Source: an uncultured Sulfuricurvum sp.
GTDB taxonomy: Bacteria; Campylobacterota; Campylobacteria; Campylobacterales; Sulfurimonadaceae
Assembly: GCA_903844635.1 (NCBI GenBank)
Contig: CAIMUF010000038.1
Coordinates: forward strand, 1 to 64,000
Direction of reading: 5' to 3'
DNA length: 64,000 nucleotides
Position numbers and translations under genes: made by a program. Below the pieces are notes generated by a model. That model was not told the origin of the DNA, ran no database searches, and saw nothing but the letters and a program-made list of their open reading frames with translations. Within the stretch, counting starts at the first letter, position 1, and the number at the start of each line of letters is the position of its first letter. This document shows positions 36,550-45,800 of this stretch, piece by piece.

Positions 36550-36688
36550 CCCAGTTCCTCGATTTTTTTTATACTTTATCACAAAGAGAGATAAAACTTG
36601 ATTTAATTAAAATTTTTGTTCACAATTTAATCACATTTATACGATAATATCATTAATATAAATCTTATTTGTCTTAAGGAGACATTCT

Positions 36689-37831
36689 ATGAACAAAATT
36701 ACTCTTTCTGCATTACTCGCAGCTACTTTGGTTAGTGCTAGCGATTTTAACTACGAAGTAACACCAGTTGCTGGATATGTGTGGAACTCTACTGCAAACG
36801 AAACAAATCTTGTAAATGGCGGGGCTATGGGTGGCGTAGAAAATCACGCTGTTTATGGTGTTGAATTGCAAGCAAATGACCTTTCACTTTTTGATATCAA
36901 ACCAGAGCTTTCATTACTTTATGGTCGTGATACCGTCAATCAATCAGCTGTTAACACAAATGGAGAATATACCGGCGTCTTAACAAGTATGATCAATGGT
37001 GTATACGAAGTAAACACAGGTACTGCATTTACTCCTTTTGCAAAAGCTGGAGCTGGTTATGAATGGTATACTAATACTCATCGTCAAAGCTACGATGGTC
37101 CTGTTCTTGATGCTGGAATGGGTCTTAAAACTGAACTAACTAAACACATTGCCCTCAAACTCGAAGGGTTGTACATGTACAAAATGAACAACAATGGCGT
37201 TAATGGCAGTAATGGTGAAGTTCATAACGTTACAGCATTAGCTGGTTTGACGTTTAACTTTGATGAAAAAGCGGCTCCTATTGTAGCTGCAGCTGTGGCA
37301 GCTCCTGTAATTGCTGCGGTAGTTGCAGAAGCACCAAAACCAAAAGCTCCTGTCGTTGCTGCTCCTGTTGTAGCGCCAAAACCTGCTCCTGTAGCTGTAG
37401 CTCCAATCGACAGTGATAAAGACGGTGTTTTTGATCCAAGTGACAAATGTCCTGCTACTCCAAGTGGTTTCAAAGTAGATGCTGATGGTTGCCCGGTTAA
37501 AGCAACACTTCACTTGAACTTTGCTACTAACTCAAATAAAGTGGATGCTGAAGGTACTGCAAAAGTTGCAGCTTTCTCCGCGTTCATGAAAGAAAGTCCT
37601 GCTTATAAAGCAAGTATCGTAGGACACACAGACAGTACTGCATCAGATAAATACAATCAAACACTTTCTGAAAAACGTGCTGCTATGGTAAAAGACATGC
37701 TTGTTAAAGATGGTGTTACCGCTGATCGCTTGACCTCTGCAGGAAAAGGCGAAAGTGCTCCTGTAGCATCTAACAAAACAAAAGCAGGCCGTGCTGAAAA
37801 CCGCCGTATCGAAGTAGAACTTTCTCACTAA
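36689..37831 (+). CDS. OmpA family outer-membrane protein, copy 1
   Basis: This 380-residue protein has a signal peptide (ITLSALLAATLVSASD) and an N-terminal beta-barrel (about 20-190). An Ala/Pro/Val-rich linker (about 195-245) is followed by a calcium-binding-type repeat (DSDKDGVFDPSDKCP) and a C-terminal OmpA peptidoglycan-binding domain (about 270-380, SIVGHTDSTASDKYNQTLSE). It links the outer membrane to peptidoglycan. AAGGAG precedes the ATG. A homologous gene follows directly, so the pair is probably a tandem duplication. Confidence 0.92.
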   Translation: MNKITLSALLAATLVSASDFNYEVTPVAGYVWNSTANETNLVNGGAMGGVENHAVYGVELQANDLSLFDIKPELSLLYGRDTVNQSAVNTNGEYTGVLTSMINGVYEVNTGTAFTPFAKAGAGYEWYTNTHRQSYDGPVLDAGMGLKTELTKHIALKLEGLYMYKMNNNGVNGSNGEVHNVTALAGLTFNFDEKAAPIVAAAVAAPVIAAVVAEAPKPKAPVVAAPVVAPKPAPVAVAPIDSDKDGVFDPSDKCPATPSGFKVDADGCPVKATLHLNFATNSNKVDAEGTAKVAAFSAFMKESPAYKASIVGHTDSTASDKYNQTLSEKRAAMVKDMLVKDGVTADRLTSAGKGESAPVASNKTKAGRAENRRIEVELSH

Positions 37832-37846
37832 GTTTTACCTTCCATT

Positions 37847-37864
37847 TTCCTGCTTCGGCGGGAA
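37847..37864 (+). terminator. UUCG-loop terminator between the two ompA-like genes
   Basis: TTCCTGC-TTCG-GCGGGAA forms a 7-bp stem closed by the very stable C(UUCG)G tetraloop and is followed by T-rich sequence. It lies 16 bases after the first gene's stop. The second ompA-like gene probably needs its own promoter. Confidence 0.8.
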
Positions 37865-37955
37865 TTTACTTCTCTTCTCAATTTTTACTCATTTACCCCA
37901 CAAAAAACTTATTTTTCTCCTGTAAAATTTATGTTATTCCAAATGGAGGTATATT

Positions 37956-38999
37956 ATGAAAAAAATTCTACTTTCTGCATTTTTAGCTGCTGCACTGGGT
38001 GCCAGTGAATACAATTATGAAGTTAGTGCGATGGGTGGAGAAGCCTCTTCAAACAACACTCAAGAGCTTAAAGACCATGATGTTTATGGAGCAGAAATCC
38101 AATTTAATGACTTTGATACAGCATTAAAGCCCGAATTGTCCATTTACTATAGTAATGGTGATTACAATGGGAGAAATGGGGATACTAATATTTTCAGAAC
38201 TGCTCTTAATGGTGTTTATGAATTTGAAAAAAGCAATACAATTACCCCTTTTATAAAAGTGGGGGCCGGTTATGAGACGATGAGCTACCATCAGTACGAT
38301 AACCATAACAGTGCGTTTGCTGATGCAGGAGCAGGAGTAAAAATCGCTCTTATAGATCAACTCGCTCTCAAACTTGAAGTAATTGATATGCTCAAGTTTA
38401 ACAATTTTAACTGGGATAATAATCTACTTCTCATGGCTGGTCTCAATTTCGCTTTTGGTGAAAAAGTACAGCCTGCGGTACCTGTAGTAACTCCAGTTGC
38501 AGCACCTGTCGTGCAAGAAGAGCCAAAACCAAAACTTACGCCAGTGATTGCAGCTCCTGCCGTTACGTGTCCGATTGATAGTGATAAAGATGGCGTATTT
38601 GATCCTCAAGACAAATGCCAAAATACACCTTCCGGTTTCAAAGTAGATGGAGATGGCTGTCCGTTAACTGCAACACTTAATATAAACTTCGCAACGGATT
38701 CAAATTCAGTAGATGAGGCAGGAGCAGACAAAATCTCTGAATTTGCTGCATTTATGAAAGAAAGTCCTGCTTACCAAGCAAATATCATAGGGCATACAGA
38801 TGCTACCGGTTCAACGGCTTACAATCAAAAACTTTCAGAAAAACGTGCTGCGATCATTAAAGATATTCTTATTAAAGAGGGTGTTGAAGCAAATCGTTTA
38901 ACGACATCAGGCAAAGGTGAAATGTGTCCTGTATCTTCCAATACAACCCCGCAAGGTCGTACAGAAAACCGTCGTATCGAAGTAGAACTTAGTCACTAA
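37956..38999 (+). CDS. OmpA family outer-membrane protein, copy 2
   Basis: This 347-residue paralogue of the preceding gene has a signal peptide (KKILLSAFLAAALGASEY) and a shorter barrel domain. A Pro/Val linker follows, then the same DSDKDGVFDPQDKCQ repeat and an OmpA domain (NIIGHTDATGSTAYNQKLSE, ending ENRRIEVELSH). The C-terminal halves of the two proteins are nearly the same while the barrels have diverged. This suggests one cell-wall anchor with different surface loops. GGAG lies before the ATG. Confidence 0.92.
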   Translation: MKKILLSAFLAAALGASEYNYEVSAMGGEASSNNTQELKDHDVYGAEIQFNDFDTALKPELSIYYSNGDYNGRNGDTNIFRTALNGVYEFEKSNTITPFIKVGAGYETMSYHQYDNHNSAFADAGAGVKIALIDQLALKLEVIDMLKFNNFNWDNNLLLMAGLNFAFGEKVQPAVPVVTPVAAPVVQEEPKPKLTPVIAAPAVTCPIDSDKDGVFDPQDKCQNTPSGFKVDGDGCPLTATLNINFATDSNSVDEAGADKISEFAAFMKESPAYQANIIGHTDATGSTAYNQKLSEKRAAIIKDILIKEGVEANRLTTSGKGEMCPVSSNTTPQGRTENRRIEVELSH

Positions 39000-39017
39000 G
39001 CTTTACTTTTTCTTTCC

Positions 39018-39057
39018 AATATTCCCACTTTAATGGGAATATTAAAGTGGGAATATT
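39018..39057. terminator. Perfect 17-bp inverted repeat between ompA copy 2 and msrA
   Basis: AATATTCCCACTTTAAT (39018-39034) pairs exactly with ATTAAAGTGGGAATATT (39041-39057) around a GGGAAT loop. It lies between convergent stops and is followed by a T-rich tract on the plus strand, so it should stop transcription from both sides. The stem is longer than most terminators. Confidence 0.85.
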
Positions 39058-39064
39058 AAACTTT

Positions 39065-39598
39065 TTATTTTTTAACTTTATTAGCAAATTTCATCACAAA
39101 TTTTTCAATCTTCGGGGCAATAACTGCGTAACAATATCCTTGTGTCGGGTGCTCACTATAGTAATTTTGATGATACGCTTCTGCTTCGAAAAATTCGGGA
39201 ACAGCAGAAAGTTCCGTAATGATTTTCCCCTCAAAGTTTTTTTGCGCTTCAGTTATAGAGTCTATCGCTTTGGCTTTTTGCTCTTCATTATAATAATAGA
39301 TCACAGAACGATATTGCGTCCCACGATCTGCCCCTTGAGCATTGAGTGTGGTTGGATCATGAATAGCCCAAAAAATATCTAAAATTGCTTCATAACTTAG
39401 TATTTCTGCATCAAAAGTTACCTCAATGACCTCAGCATGCCCGCTAACTCCTGTACACACCTGCTCATAGCTAGGGTTAGCTCGTAATCCGCCTGCATAA
39501 CCACTAATAGCTCGTTCAACACCCTCAACGCGATTGTAAACCGCTTCTATGCACCAAAAACATCCACCGCCCAACAAGGCTTTTTCTAAGGTTGCCAC
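39065..39598 (-). CDS. msrA: Peptide-methionine (S)-S-oxide reductase
   Basis: MsrA reduces the S-isomer of methionine sulfoxide in proteins and free methionine. The 177-residue protein has the catalytic motif GGCFWCIEAVY at residues 11-21, GYAGG near 33, and the late AEAYHQNYYSEHP. A further cysteine lies near the C-terminus (QGYCYAVI), as needed for recycling by thioredoxin. No MsrB partner is adjacent. It converges on ompA copy 2 and shares the terminator. Confidence 0.95.
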   Translation of the reverse strand: MATLEKALLGGGCFWCIEAVYNRVEGVERAISGYAGGLRANPSYEQVCTGVSGHAEVIEVTFDAEILSYEAILDIFWAIHDPTTLNAQGADRGTQYRSVIYYYNEEQKAKAIDSITEAQKNFEGKIITELSAVPEFFEAEAYHQNYYSEHPTQGYCYAVIAPKIEKFVMKFANKVKK

Positions 39599-39686
39599 AC
39601 TATTTCCTTCGGTTACTAAATTTCACGTAACTCTACAGTAATGATTCCATAATATACTTTTAAAAATAAAAGAAGGAGAAACTAGT

Positions 39687-39767
39687 ATGGAAAAAATAAG
39701 CTCATTAGAAAAAGCTCTGCTCAAAAAACTGCGTCATTCTAAACGTGCGAACTGGATGGTTGGCTAA
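39687..39767 (+). CDS. Putative 26-residue basic small protein
   Basis: An ATG with a strong AAGGAG site seven to eight bases upstream opens a 26-codon frame reading MEKISSLEKALLKKLRHSKR and ending NWMVG before TAA. It is basic and helical-looking. A hairpin (TTGCTC-ATAAA-GAGCAA) follows the stop at once. The unit has its own start, stop and terminator, so it may encode a small protein. It was too short for standard gene calling. Function unknown. Confidence 0.45.
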   Translation: MEKISSLEKALLKKLRHSKRANWMVG

Positions 39768-39773
39768 CTTTTC

Positions 39774-39790
39774 TTTGCTCATAAAGAGCA
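39774..39790 (+). terminator. Hairpin after the small ORF
   Basis: TTGCTC and GAGCAA form a 6-bp stem around ATAAA shortly after the small ORF stop. The following bases (GCTTCATTTTTC) are T-rich. It would separate the small ORF from the response regulator gene. Confidence 0.55.
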
Positions 39791-39873
39791 AGCTTCATTT
39801 TTCATCCCTCAATTCATTTCTCCTTTATTAACATCCCTATGGCATACTATGGTAAAAAGAAAAAAGGTTTTTG

Positions 39874-40539
39874 ATGCTCTATGCTTTGATGATCGAGGAT
39901 GATCCTGACATTACTACCCTTCTGGTCAACTATCTCAAAAAGTACGATATTATCGTAACGGCTGCATCGACACCGTCTACCGGACTTACCTTGCTCGATA
40001 GCAATGATTTTAATCTCGTTATATTGGATTTGACACTTCCTCAAATGGATGGGTTAGAAGTGTGTAAACTTATCCGTGCCAAAACTGACATTCCTATCAT
40101 CATTTCAAGCGCGCGAAGTGACATCAATGATAAAGTAATCGGACTGCAATTTGGTGCAGATGATTATCTGCCAAAGCCCTATGAACCTAAAGAACTTATT
40201 GCGCGGATAAAAAGTGTTCTACGACGGTACCATCCAGCAGTAGCGAAAAAAAACACCCTCTTCGTCTTACATCAAGCAGAACAAATCATTTTACATAATA
40301 ACGTTTCTCTCTCTTTAACACGAGCCGAATATGATATTCTTTCACTCTTTTTACTCCATGCTAATCAGACTCTCAGTCGCGATTTTCTTTCCGATAATTC
40401 TGAAGCCATATCGGATGAGAGCTCTACCCGAAGCATCGATGTCATTATCAGACGTCTTCGTCAAAAAATCGAATCAGATCCAAAAAATCCTCGCTATATT
40501 CACTCTATACGCGGCAGCGGATACCGGTTTTCAGGATAA
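39874..40539 (+). CDS. OmpR/PhoB-family response regulator (ArsR-like of the ArsRS pair)
   Basis: This 221-residue protein has a receiver domain. The acidic pair is in ALMIEDDPD, the phospho-Asp in LVILDLTLPQMDG near residue 51 and the Lys in GADDYLPKPYEPKE near 100. The C-terminal winged-helix DNA-binding domain (about 130-220) ends IRGSGYRFSG. The following kinase gene starts three bases after the stop. The pair resembles the epsilon acid-response system ArsRS, but the signal here is unknown. The ATG at 39874 has AAGG six bases upstream. Confidence 0.88.
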   Translation: MLYALMIEDDPDITTLLVNYLKKYDIIVTAASTPSTGLTLLDSNDFNLVILDLTLPQMDGLEVCKLIRAKTDIPIIISSARSDINDKVIGLQFGADDYLPKPYEPKELIARIKSVLRRYHPAVAKKNTLFVLHQAEQIILHNNVSLSLTRAEYDILSLFLLHANQTLSRDFLSDNSEAISDESSTRSIDVIIRRLRQKIESDPKNPRYIHSIRGSGYRFSG

Positions 40540-40542
40540 TAT

Positions 40543-41783
40543 ATGGGGCATAGTATTTTTCTAAAAATAACTCTATTTTTCCTTATTACCTTTATCGCAA
40601 TGGGAATCGGATTTAATGCTCTCTCTAATCAGCTGAATCGTGACTATGACCAACGATTGCAAAGTGAAGCGAAAGCGCTACTTTTGTTACTTCGAGAAAG
40701 TATTTTTTTACCTGCACCGATGCGAAAAACATTTTTAGTCGAACACGGCTATGAAGTTACAACACCATCTCCTAAACTCATCAATACATTACAAAACGCT
40801 TTTACCCTGATCCCTAAAAACTATCCTGAAGAGATACAAGATTCGCTGAAAGAGGGACGTATACGGATACTCAAAGATGAGTATAATCTTTATGTATATC
40901 TTACTAAAGCCACGCCACCTCTCCTTGCAATCAAATCAGGTGTTGCAGAAAAAACATTTTGGTCGGAAGCTATCTTCGTCATTCTTCTCTTTTCTCTTTT
41001 ACTTTTTTATCTGCTGATTATCAAAACCCTATTTCCTCTAAAAAAGCTTATTTACACCATCGAACAATACGGAAAAGAGGGAGAATATAGACCGATCAAA
41101 ACTCTAAAAAAGACGAAATTGCACAAGTTTCGAATGCTCTGGATGCAGCAATGCATAAAAATAAATCTCTCATGGAAGCAAGGCGCCTCTTTTTACGTAA
41201 CATCATGCATGAACTCAAAACACCGATCACGGTGGGGAAGCTCTCCTTGCCATTTTTGAAAAAAGGAGAAGAAAAATCCATTCTTGAGCGGGCATTTTTT
41301 CGGATGGAGCATCTGATTCAAGAACTCGTACGCGTCGAGCAAATTACATCAGGTATGATCGCACCTGAACCTAAAGAGTGCGATCCTATCTCGCTAATTC
41401 ATAAAGCTGCCAGTCTGCTCTTTATTGAGATCGATACATTGGAAATTACCAGCGATGGAGGCTTAATTGAAGTTGATTGTGATGTTTTTGTCACTGTTTT
41501 TAAAAATTTCATCGATAATGCACTTAAATACAGCCCTGATAACAAAATCCGAATAGTCCATGAAAAAGGGACAATCACCTTTATAAATCGTGGTGATCCT
41601 TGGCCTGATGGCCGCACTTTAGAATCTTTGACGGAACCTTTTTCACAAAATCAGTCAACCCAGCAAGGATTTGGATTAGGGCTTTATATTATCAAGTCGA
41701 TTCTGGATGCTCATTCTTTGTATTTGTCGCATCAATTTGTTTCTGGGGAACATTTTTTCTCCGTTCATTTTCAGCGCGATTGA
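40543..41783 (+). CDS. ArsS-type sensor histidine kinase, split by a -1 frameshift
   Basis: Two overlapping frames together encode one kinase. Frame 1 (40543-41259) gives two membrane segments (about 4-26 and 145-167) with a periplasmic domain between. Frame 2 continues after the run of six A at 41106-41111 with DEIAQVSNALDAAMHKNKS, the phospho-His motif NIMHELKTPI, the N-box NFIDNALKYSP and the ATP lid GFGLGLYIIKS. Joined at A AAA AAG the protein is about 413 residues, normal for the family. The break may be a real mutation, programmed -1 frameshifting, a variable homopolymer or a sequencing error. The 3' end overlaps the convergent kinase gene by 92 bases. Confidence 0.8.
41106..41112 (+). 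other. A AAA AAG slippery heptamer at the kinase frame change
   Basis: In the first reading frame the codons are CTA AAA AAG, which form exactly the A-AAA-AAG heptamer used for -1 frameshifting in E. coli dnaX. Slipping back one base gives GAC GAA ATT, which continues the kinase. A purine-rich GAGGGAG lies about 24 bases upstream, farther than the roughly 10 bases of dnaX. A small hairpin with a GCAA loop (ATGCA/TGCAT) lies about 40 bases downstream. The stimulatory elements are therefore weak. Confidence 0.5.
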
Positions 41784-42723
41784 GGCGAATTTCGAAACAC
41801 GCACCCATTACGGTGTTGTGAACACTAAGCTTTCCTAAAAAATGTTTCTCTACAATCATTTTTGCCATATACAGACCAATCCCCGTCCCTTGAGACTCAA
41901 ACTTGGTTGTAAAATAAGGATCAAATATTTTATCGATGATATATAACGGTACACCGCCACCAGTGTCTTCAATCGAAATCGTACAAAAACGACTATTATG
42001 TTCACAGGAAATACGAATCTCTCTTTTTGTATTTTTACTCTGTTCAATCGCTTCACGCGCATTATTGACAAGATTGATTAATACTTGCTTGAGTTCGTTT
42101 GGATAGACTAAAACGGTTATAGAAGGATCAATATCTCGAATAACGGTAATTTTTTTGCGTTCCAACAATGGACCAAGCAGTGTTTCCACTTCACCAACAA
42201 TATGATTAATATTTACCTTGCTTTGAACTCGGTCTTGTTTAAAAAAGTTCCTAAAATCATCAATAGTTTGAGACATGTACTGTATTTGCTGCTCAACAAT
42301 TTCGATTGTCTTTTCCATATCTTCTATACGACCAAAACTGCAACCAAGGCTCAGCTTTGTCATTGAGAGTCCCAAAATATTGAGTGGCTGCCTCCACTGG
42401 TGAGCAATGGATTCGACCATTGAACCAATTTCTGCCATTTTCGCTTGCTGCATTAAAATTTTTTCTTGAGTACGATTTTTTTCTACTGCTTTTTCAATTT
42501 CATCTTGGAGACGCTGATTGAAAGCTTCCAGCTCCTTCGTACGCCGAAGGACCAACTCATCAAGTCGACGATTTTTATACGCGATACTGAGTAAAATTGT
42601 TGCAAAAATCACGGCAGCCATTATAAAAAATGGAGCACTAGAAATATAATCAACACGTGAAGACAATTCTTTTGACCATAAACAACTATCAAAAATAATA
42701 AGTAATAGCAGTAATTTTTTCAT
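41692..42723 (-). CDS. Sensor histidine kinase with single membrane anchor
   Basis: This 343-residue kinase has an N-terminal signal-like segment (4-16), a membrane helix (about 31-50) and a coiled coil (55-95). The dimerisation motif is SIAHQWRQPLN with phospho-His 108, and the ATPase domain has NLVNNAREAI, EDTGGGVP and GTGIGLYMAK. The HQWRQPLN form is typical of epsilon and delta proteobacterial kinases. There is almost no periplasmic sensor. The Asn/Lys/Glu-rich last 25 residues are encoded within the overlap with the convergent split kinase. No regulator gene is adjacent on its strand. Confidence 0.9.
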   Translation of the reverse strand: MKKLLLLLIIFDSCLWSKELSSRVDYISSAPFFIMAAVIFATILLSIAYKNRRLDELVLRRTKELEAFNQRLQDEIEKAVEKNRTQEKILMQQAKMAEIGSMVESIAHQWRQPLNILGLSMTKLSLGCSFGRIEDMEKTIEIVEQQIQYMSQTIDDFRNFFKQDRVQSKVNINHIVGEVETLLGPLLERKKITVIRDIDPSITVLVYPNELKQVLINLVNNAREAIEQSKNTKREIRISCEHNSRFCTISIEDTGGGVPLYIIDKIFDPYFTTKFESQGTGIGLYMAKMIVEKHFLGKLSVHNTVMGACFEIRLNRAENERRKNVPQKQIDATNTKNEHPEST

Positions 42724-42817
42724 AAAAAAGTGTAGCAGAAGAATTATATTATCATCCTTATACCTCTTTGGGGTGTGATACGATAAAATCGCGATAATAT
42801 TACCTTAAGGTCCCATC

Positions 42818-45800
42818 ATGTCAGTCAAACAACAGCTTCTTGAAATACTCCAAAAACGCCCTCTTATCATTGATGGTGCCATGGGAACCCAGCTTCAAGA
42901 GCGTGACGCTATGATCCCTGCAAGTGCTTGGGAGGGTAACGAAGGGTGTAACGAACTTCTTAATGTTACTGCTCCTGAAGTCATGAGCGATATTTTTCAT
43001 GCCTATCTTACTGCAGGGGCGGATCTTCTCACCACGAATACCTTCGGGGCATTCAACTGGGTTTTGGATGAATATCAAATCGGACACCGCGCATATGAGC
43101 TTTCCCGCGCCGGAGCACAGGTATGTAAAAGTGAGTGCGACAAGTTTTCCACTCCTGATCACCGCCGTTTTGTTTTAGCCTCCATAGGACCGGGAACTAA
43201 ACTCCCTTCTTTAGGACACATTCATTATGATGAGATGCTGGCGGGATATACAGAGTGCTGTCTGGGCCTTATCGACGGAGGCGCTGATATTTTTCTTCTC
43301 GAAACCTGTCAAGATCCTCTTCAAATCAAAGCGGCTCTTCATGCGTGTGAAGCGGCTAATAAAGAACGAGAAACCAATTTACCCATCATGGTTTCCGTCA
43401 CCATAGAACTTGCCGGATCGATGCTTATCGGAACCGACGCTCAAACAATTGCCACCATTATGGAGCCTTTTGACATTCTCAGTCTCGGATTCAACTGCGG
43501 AACAGGACCGGAACAATACGGTAAACACGTCAAAACCCTTTCCCAAGTGTGGGGAAAACCGATTTCTGTTCACGCCAATGCGGGACTGCCTCAAAACCGT
43601 GGCGGCTACTCGTACTATCCGATGGGACCTGATGAGTTTGCACAACGTCAATACGATTTTTTGAGTTTTGATGGCGTGAGTTTTCTAGGAGGATGCTGCG
43701 GGACAACACCTCAGCATATACGCGCACTGGTAGACAAAGTTTTTACTACCATTCCAAAAAAACCAAGCGGTTCACAGCCCAATGCCCTTGCCTCTCTCTT
43801 TGGCACAGCAGCCCTCATGCAAGAGCCAGCACCTTTGCTCATAGGGGAGCGCTCTAACTCCACGGGGTCAAAAGCATTTCGTGAGCTCCTCCTCGCCGAG
43901 GATTATGAGGGGACACTCAGTGTCGCCCAGGAGCAAGTTCGCGCAGGGGCACACGTCCTTGATCTCTCTGTAGGTTTTGCAGGTCGGGATGAGACCAAAG
44001 ACATGAATGCTGTGATGGCGCTGTACTCTCAAAAAATCAACTTACCGATGATGCCCGACTCAACTCAAACTGCAGCACTCGAAGCCGCTCTCAAACTCAT
44101 CGGCGGAAAAGCGATTATCAACTCTGTCAACCTCGAAGACGGGATAGAAAAGTTCGATATCGTATGCGCCATGGCAAAAAAATTCGGTGCCGCGTTAGTC
44201 TGTCTCACCATCGATGAAGTGGGAATGGCAAAAACCGTCGAACGAAAACTCGAAATCGCAGAACGCATCTACACTCTTGCGACCGAGAAACACGGTATCA
44301 ACCCTGAAGATTTAGTCTTTGACCTCCTCACTTTTACCGTAGGAAGCGGTGACGAAGAATATCGTGATGCCGCCATCCAAACCATCGATGCTATCCGAGA
44401 ACTCCGAACGCGTCATCCTGAAGTGGGAGCCGTGCTTGGGCTTTCCAATATTTCGTTTGGTTTGGACAAAGATGCACGTCCTTATCTTAATTCCGTATTT
44501 CTGCACCACTGTATTAAAGCAGGACTAACGTCTGTTATTATCAATGTCAAGCACATTATCCCTATGATGAAAATCAGCGAAGAAGATTTAAACATCTGTG
44601 AAGACTTGCTTTTTGACAGGCTCCCCGAGGGACAAGCGGTTTACAATTTTATCAATCACTTCGATAGCCGCGAAGCGCTCGATTCAGCTGTCGAAGATGC
44701 GGCATTTGCCGCCATGAACGATGAAGAAAAAATTGCTAAACTCTTACTCGATGGAGATAAAGAGCGAATGATTCCACTGGTTGAAAATGCCCGTCATACC
44801 ATTGCTCCTGAGCGAATCGTCAATGAAATCCTTATCAATGCGATGAAAGTCGTCGGAGAACTCTTCGGTTCAGGTCAAATGCAGTTACCCTTCGTCCTCC
44901 AAAGTGCCGAGACGATGAAAACGACTGTTGATTATCTCAACCCGTATCTGCCGAAAAAAGAGAAAGAAACAGAGACTATTTTGGTGCTGGGAACCGTCAA
45001 AGGAGACGTGCACGACGTCGGTAAAAATCTCGTGGATATCATTCTCACTAACAATGGTTTCAAAGTGATTAATCTGGGGATCAAAGTTGATTTGGACAAA
45101 TTTGTTCAAGCGCTCAAAGACTCAAACGCTTCAGCCATCGGTATGAGCGGATTGCTCGTCAAATCAACCCAAGTGATGAAAGACAATCTCGAAGCACTAA
45201 AACTTGCCGGTATCCAAGTCCCCATCCTTCTTGGCGGTGCGGCATTAACACGCTCATTCATTGATGATTTTTGCCGACCTTTCTATGACGGACCGATTTT
45301 TTACTGTAAAGATGCCTTTGACGGGGTTACTTCTATGATGCGCATTGAAGCGGGCAATTTTGACACAGACCTTCACGGTAATGCTCGTGATGATGAATAC
45401 GAAGCTCCAAGCCGCGAAGAAATCATCCTCCCTCCGTTTAATGAGCTAAAAATGCCCTCTCGAGATGTACGAATTCCAACCCCTCCATTTTGGGGAAGAC
45501 GAGCAATCCAGGCTAAAGATTTCAATATCAATCTTGCCTTTGAATGGGTAAACCATAAAATTCTCTTTAAACAACGCTGGGGATATAACTCAAAAGGGCT
45601 CACGAAAGAGGCGTACAAAAAACAGCTTGACACCCTCGTTTGGCCAGCCTACGAACGACTCAAAAAACAGTTTATCGACGAACAACTTTTTGATCCCACT
45701 ATTCTTTATGGCTACTGGCCATGTCGCAGTGATGATACTTCCTTGCTTATTTTTGATGAGAGTGAAGGATGGAATAATGAGAATGACCGCAACAATGAAC

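Noticed and set aside
42724-42817. Cobalamin or SAM riboswitch before metH
   Set aside because: The leader is under 100 bases with no B12-box or SAM-box pattern.
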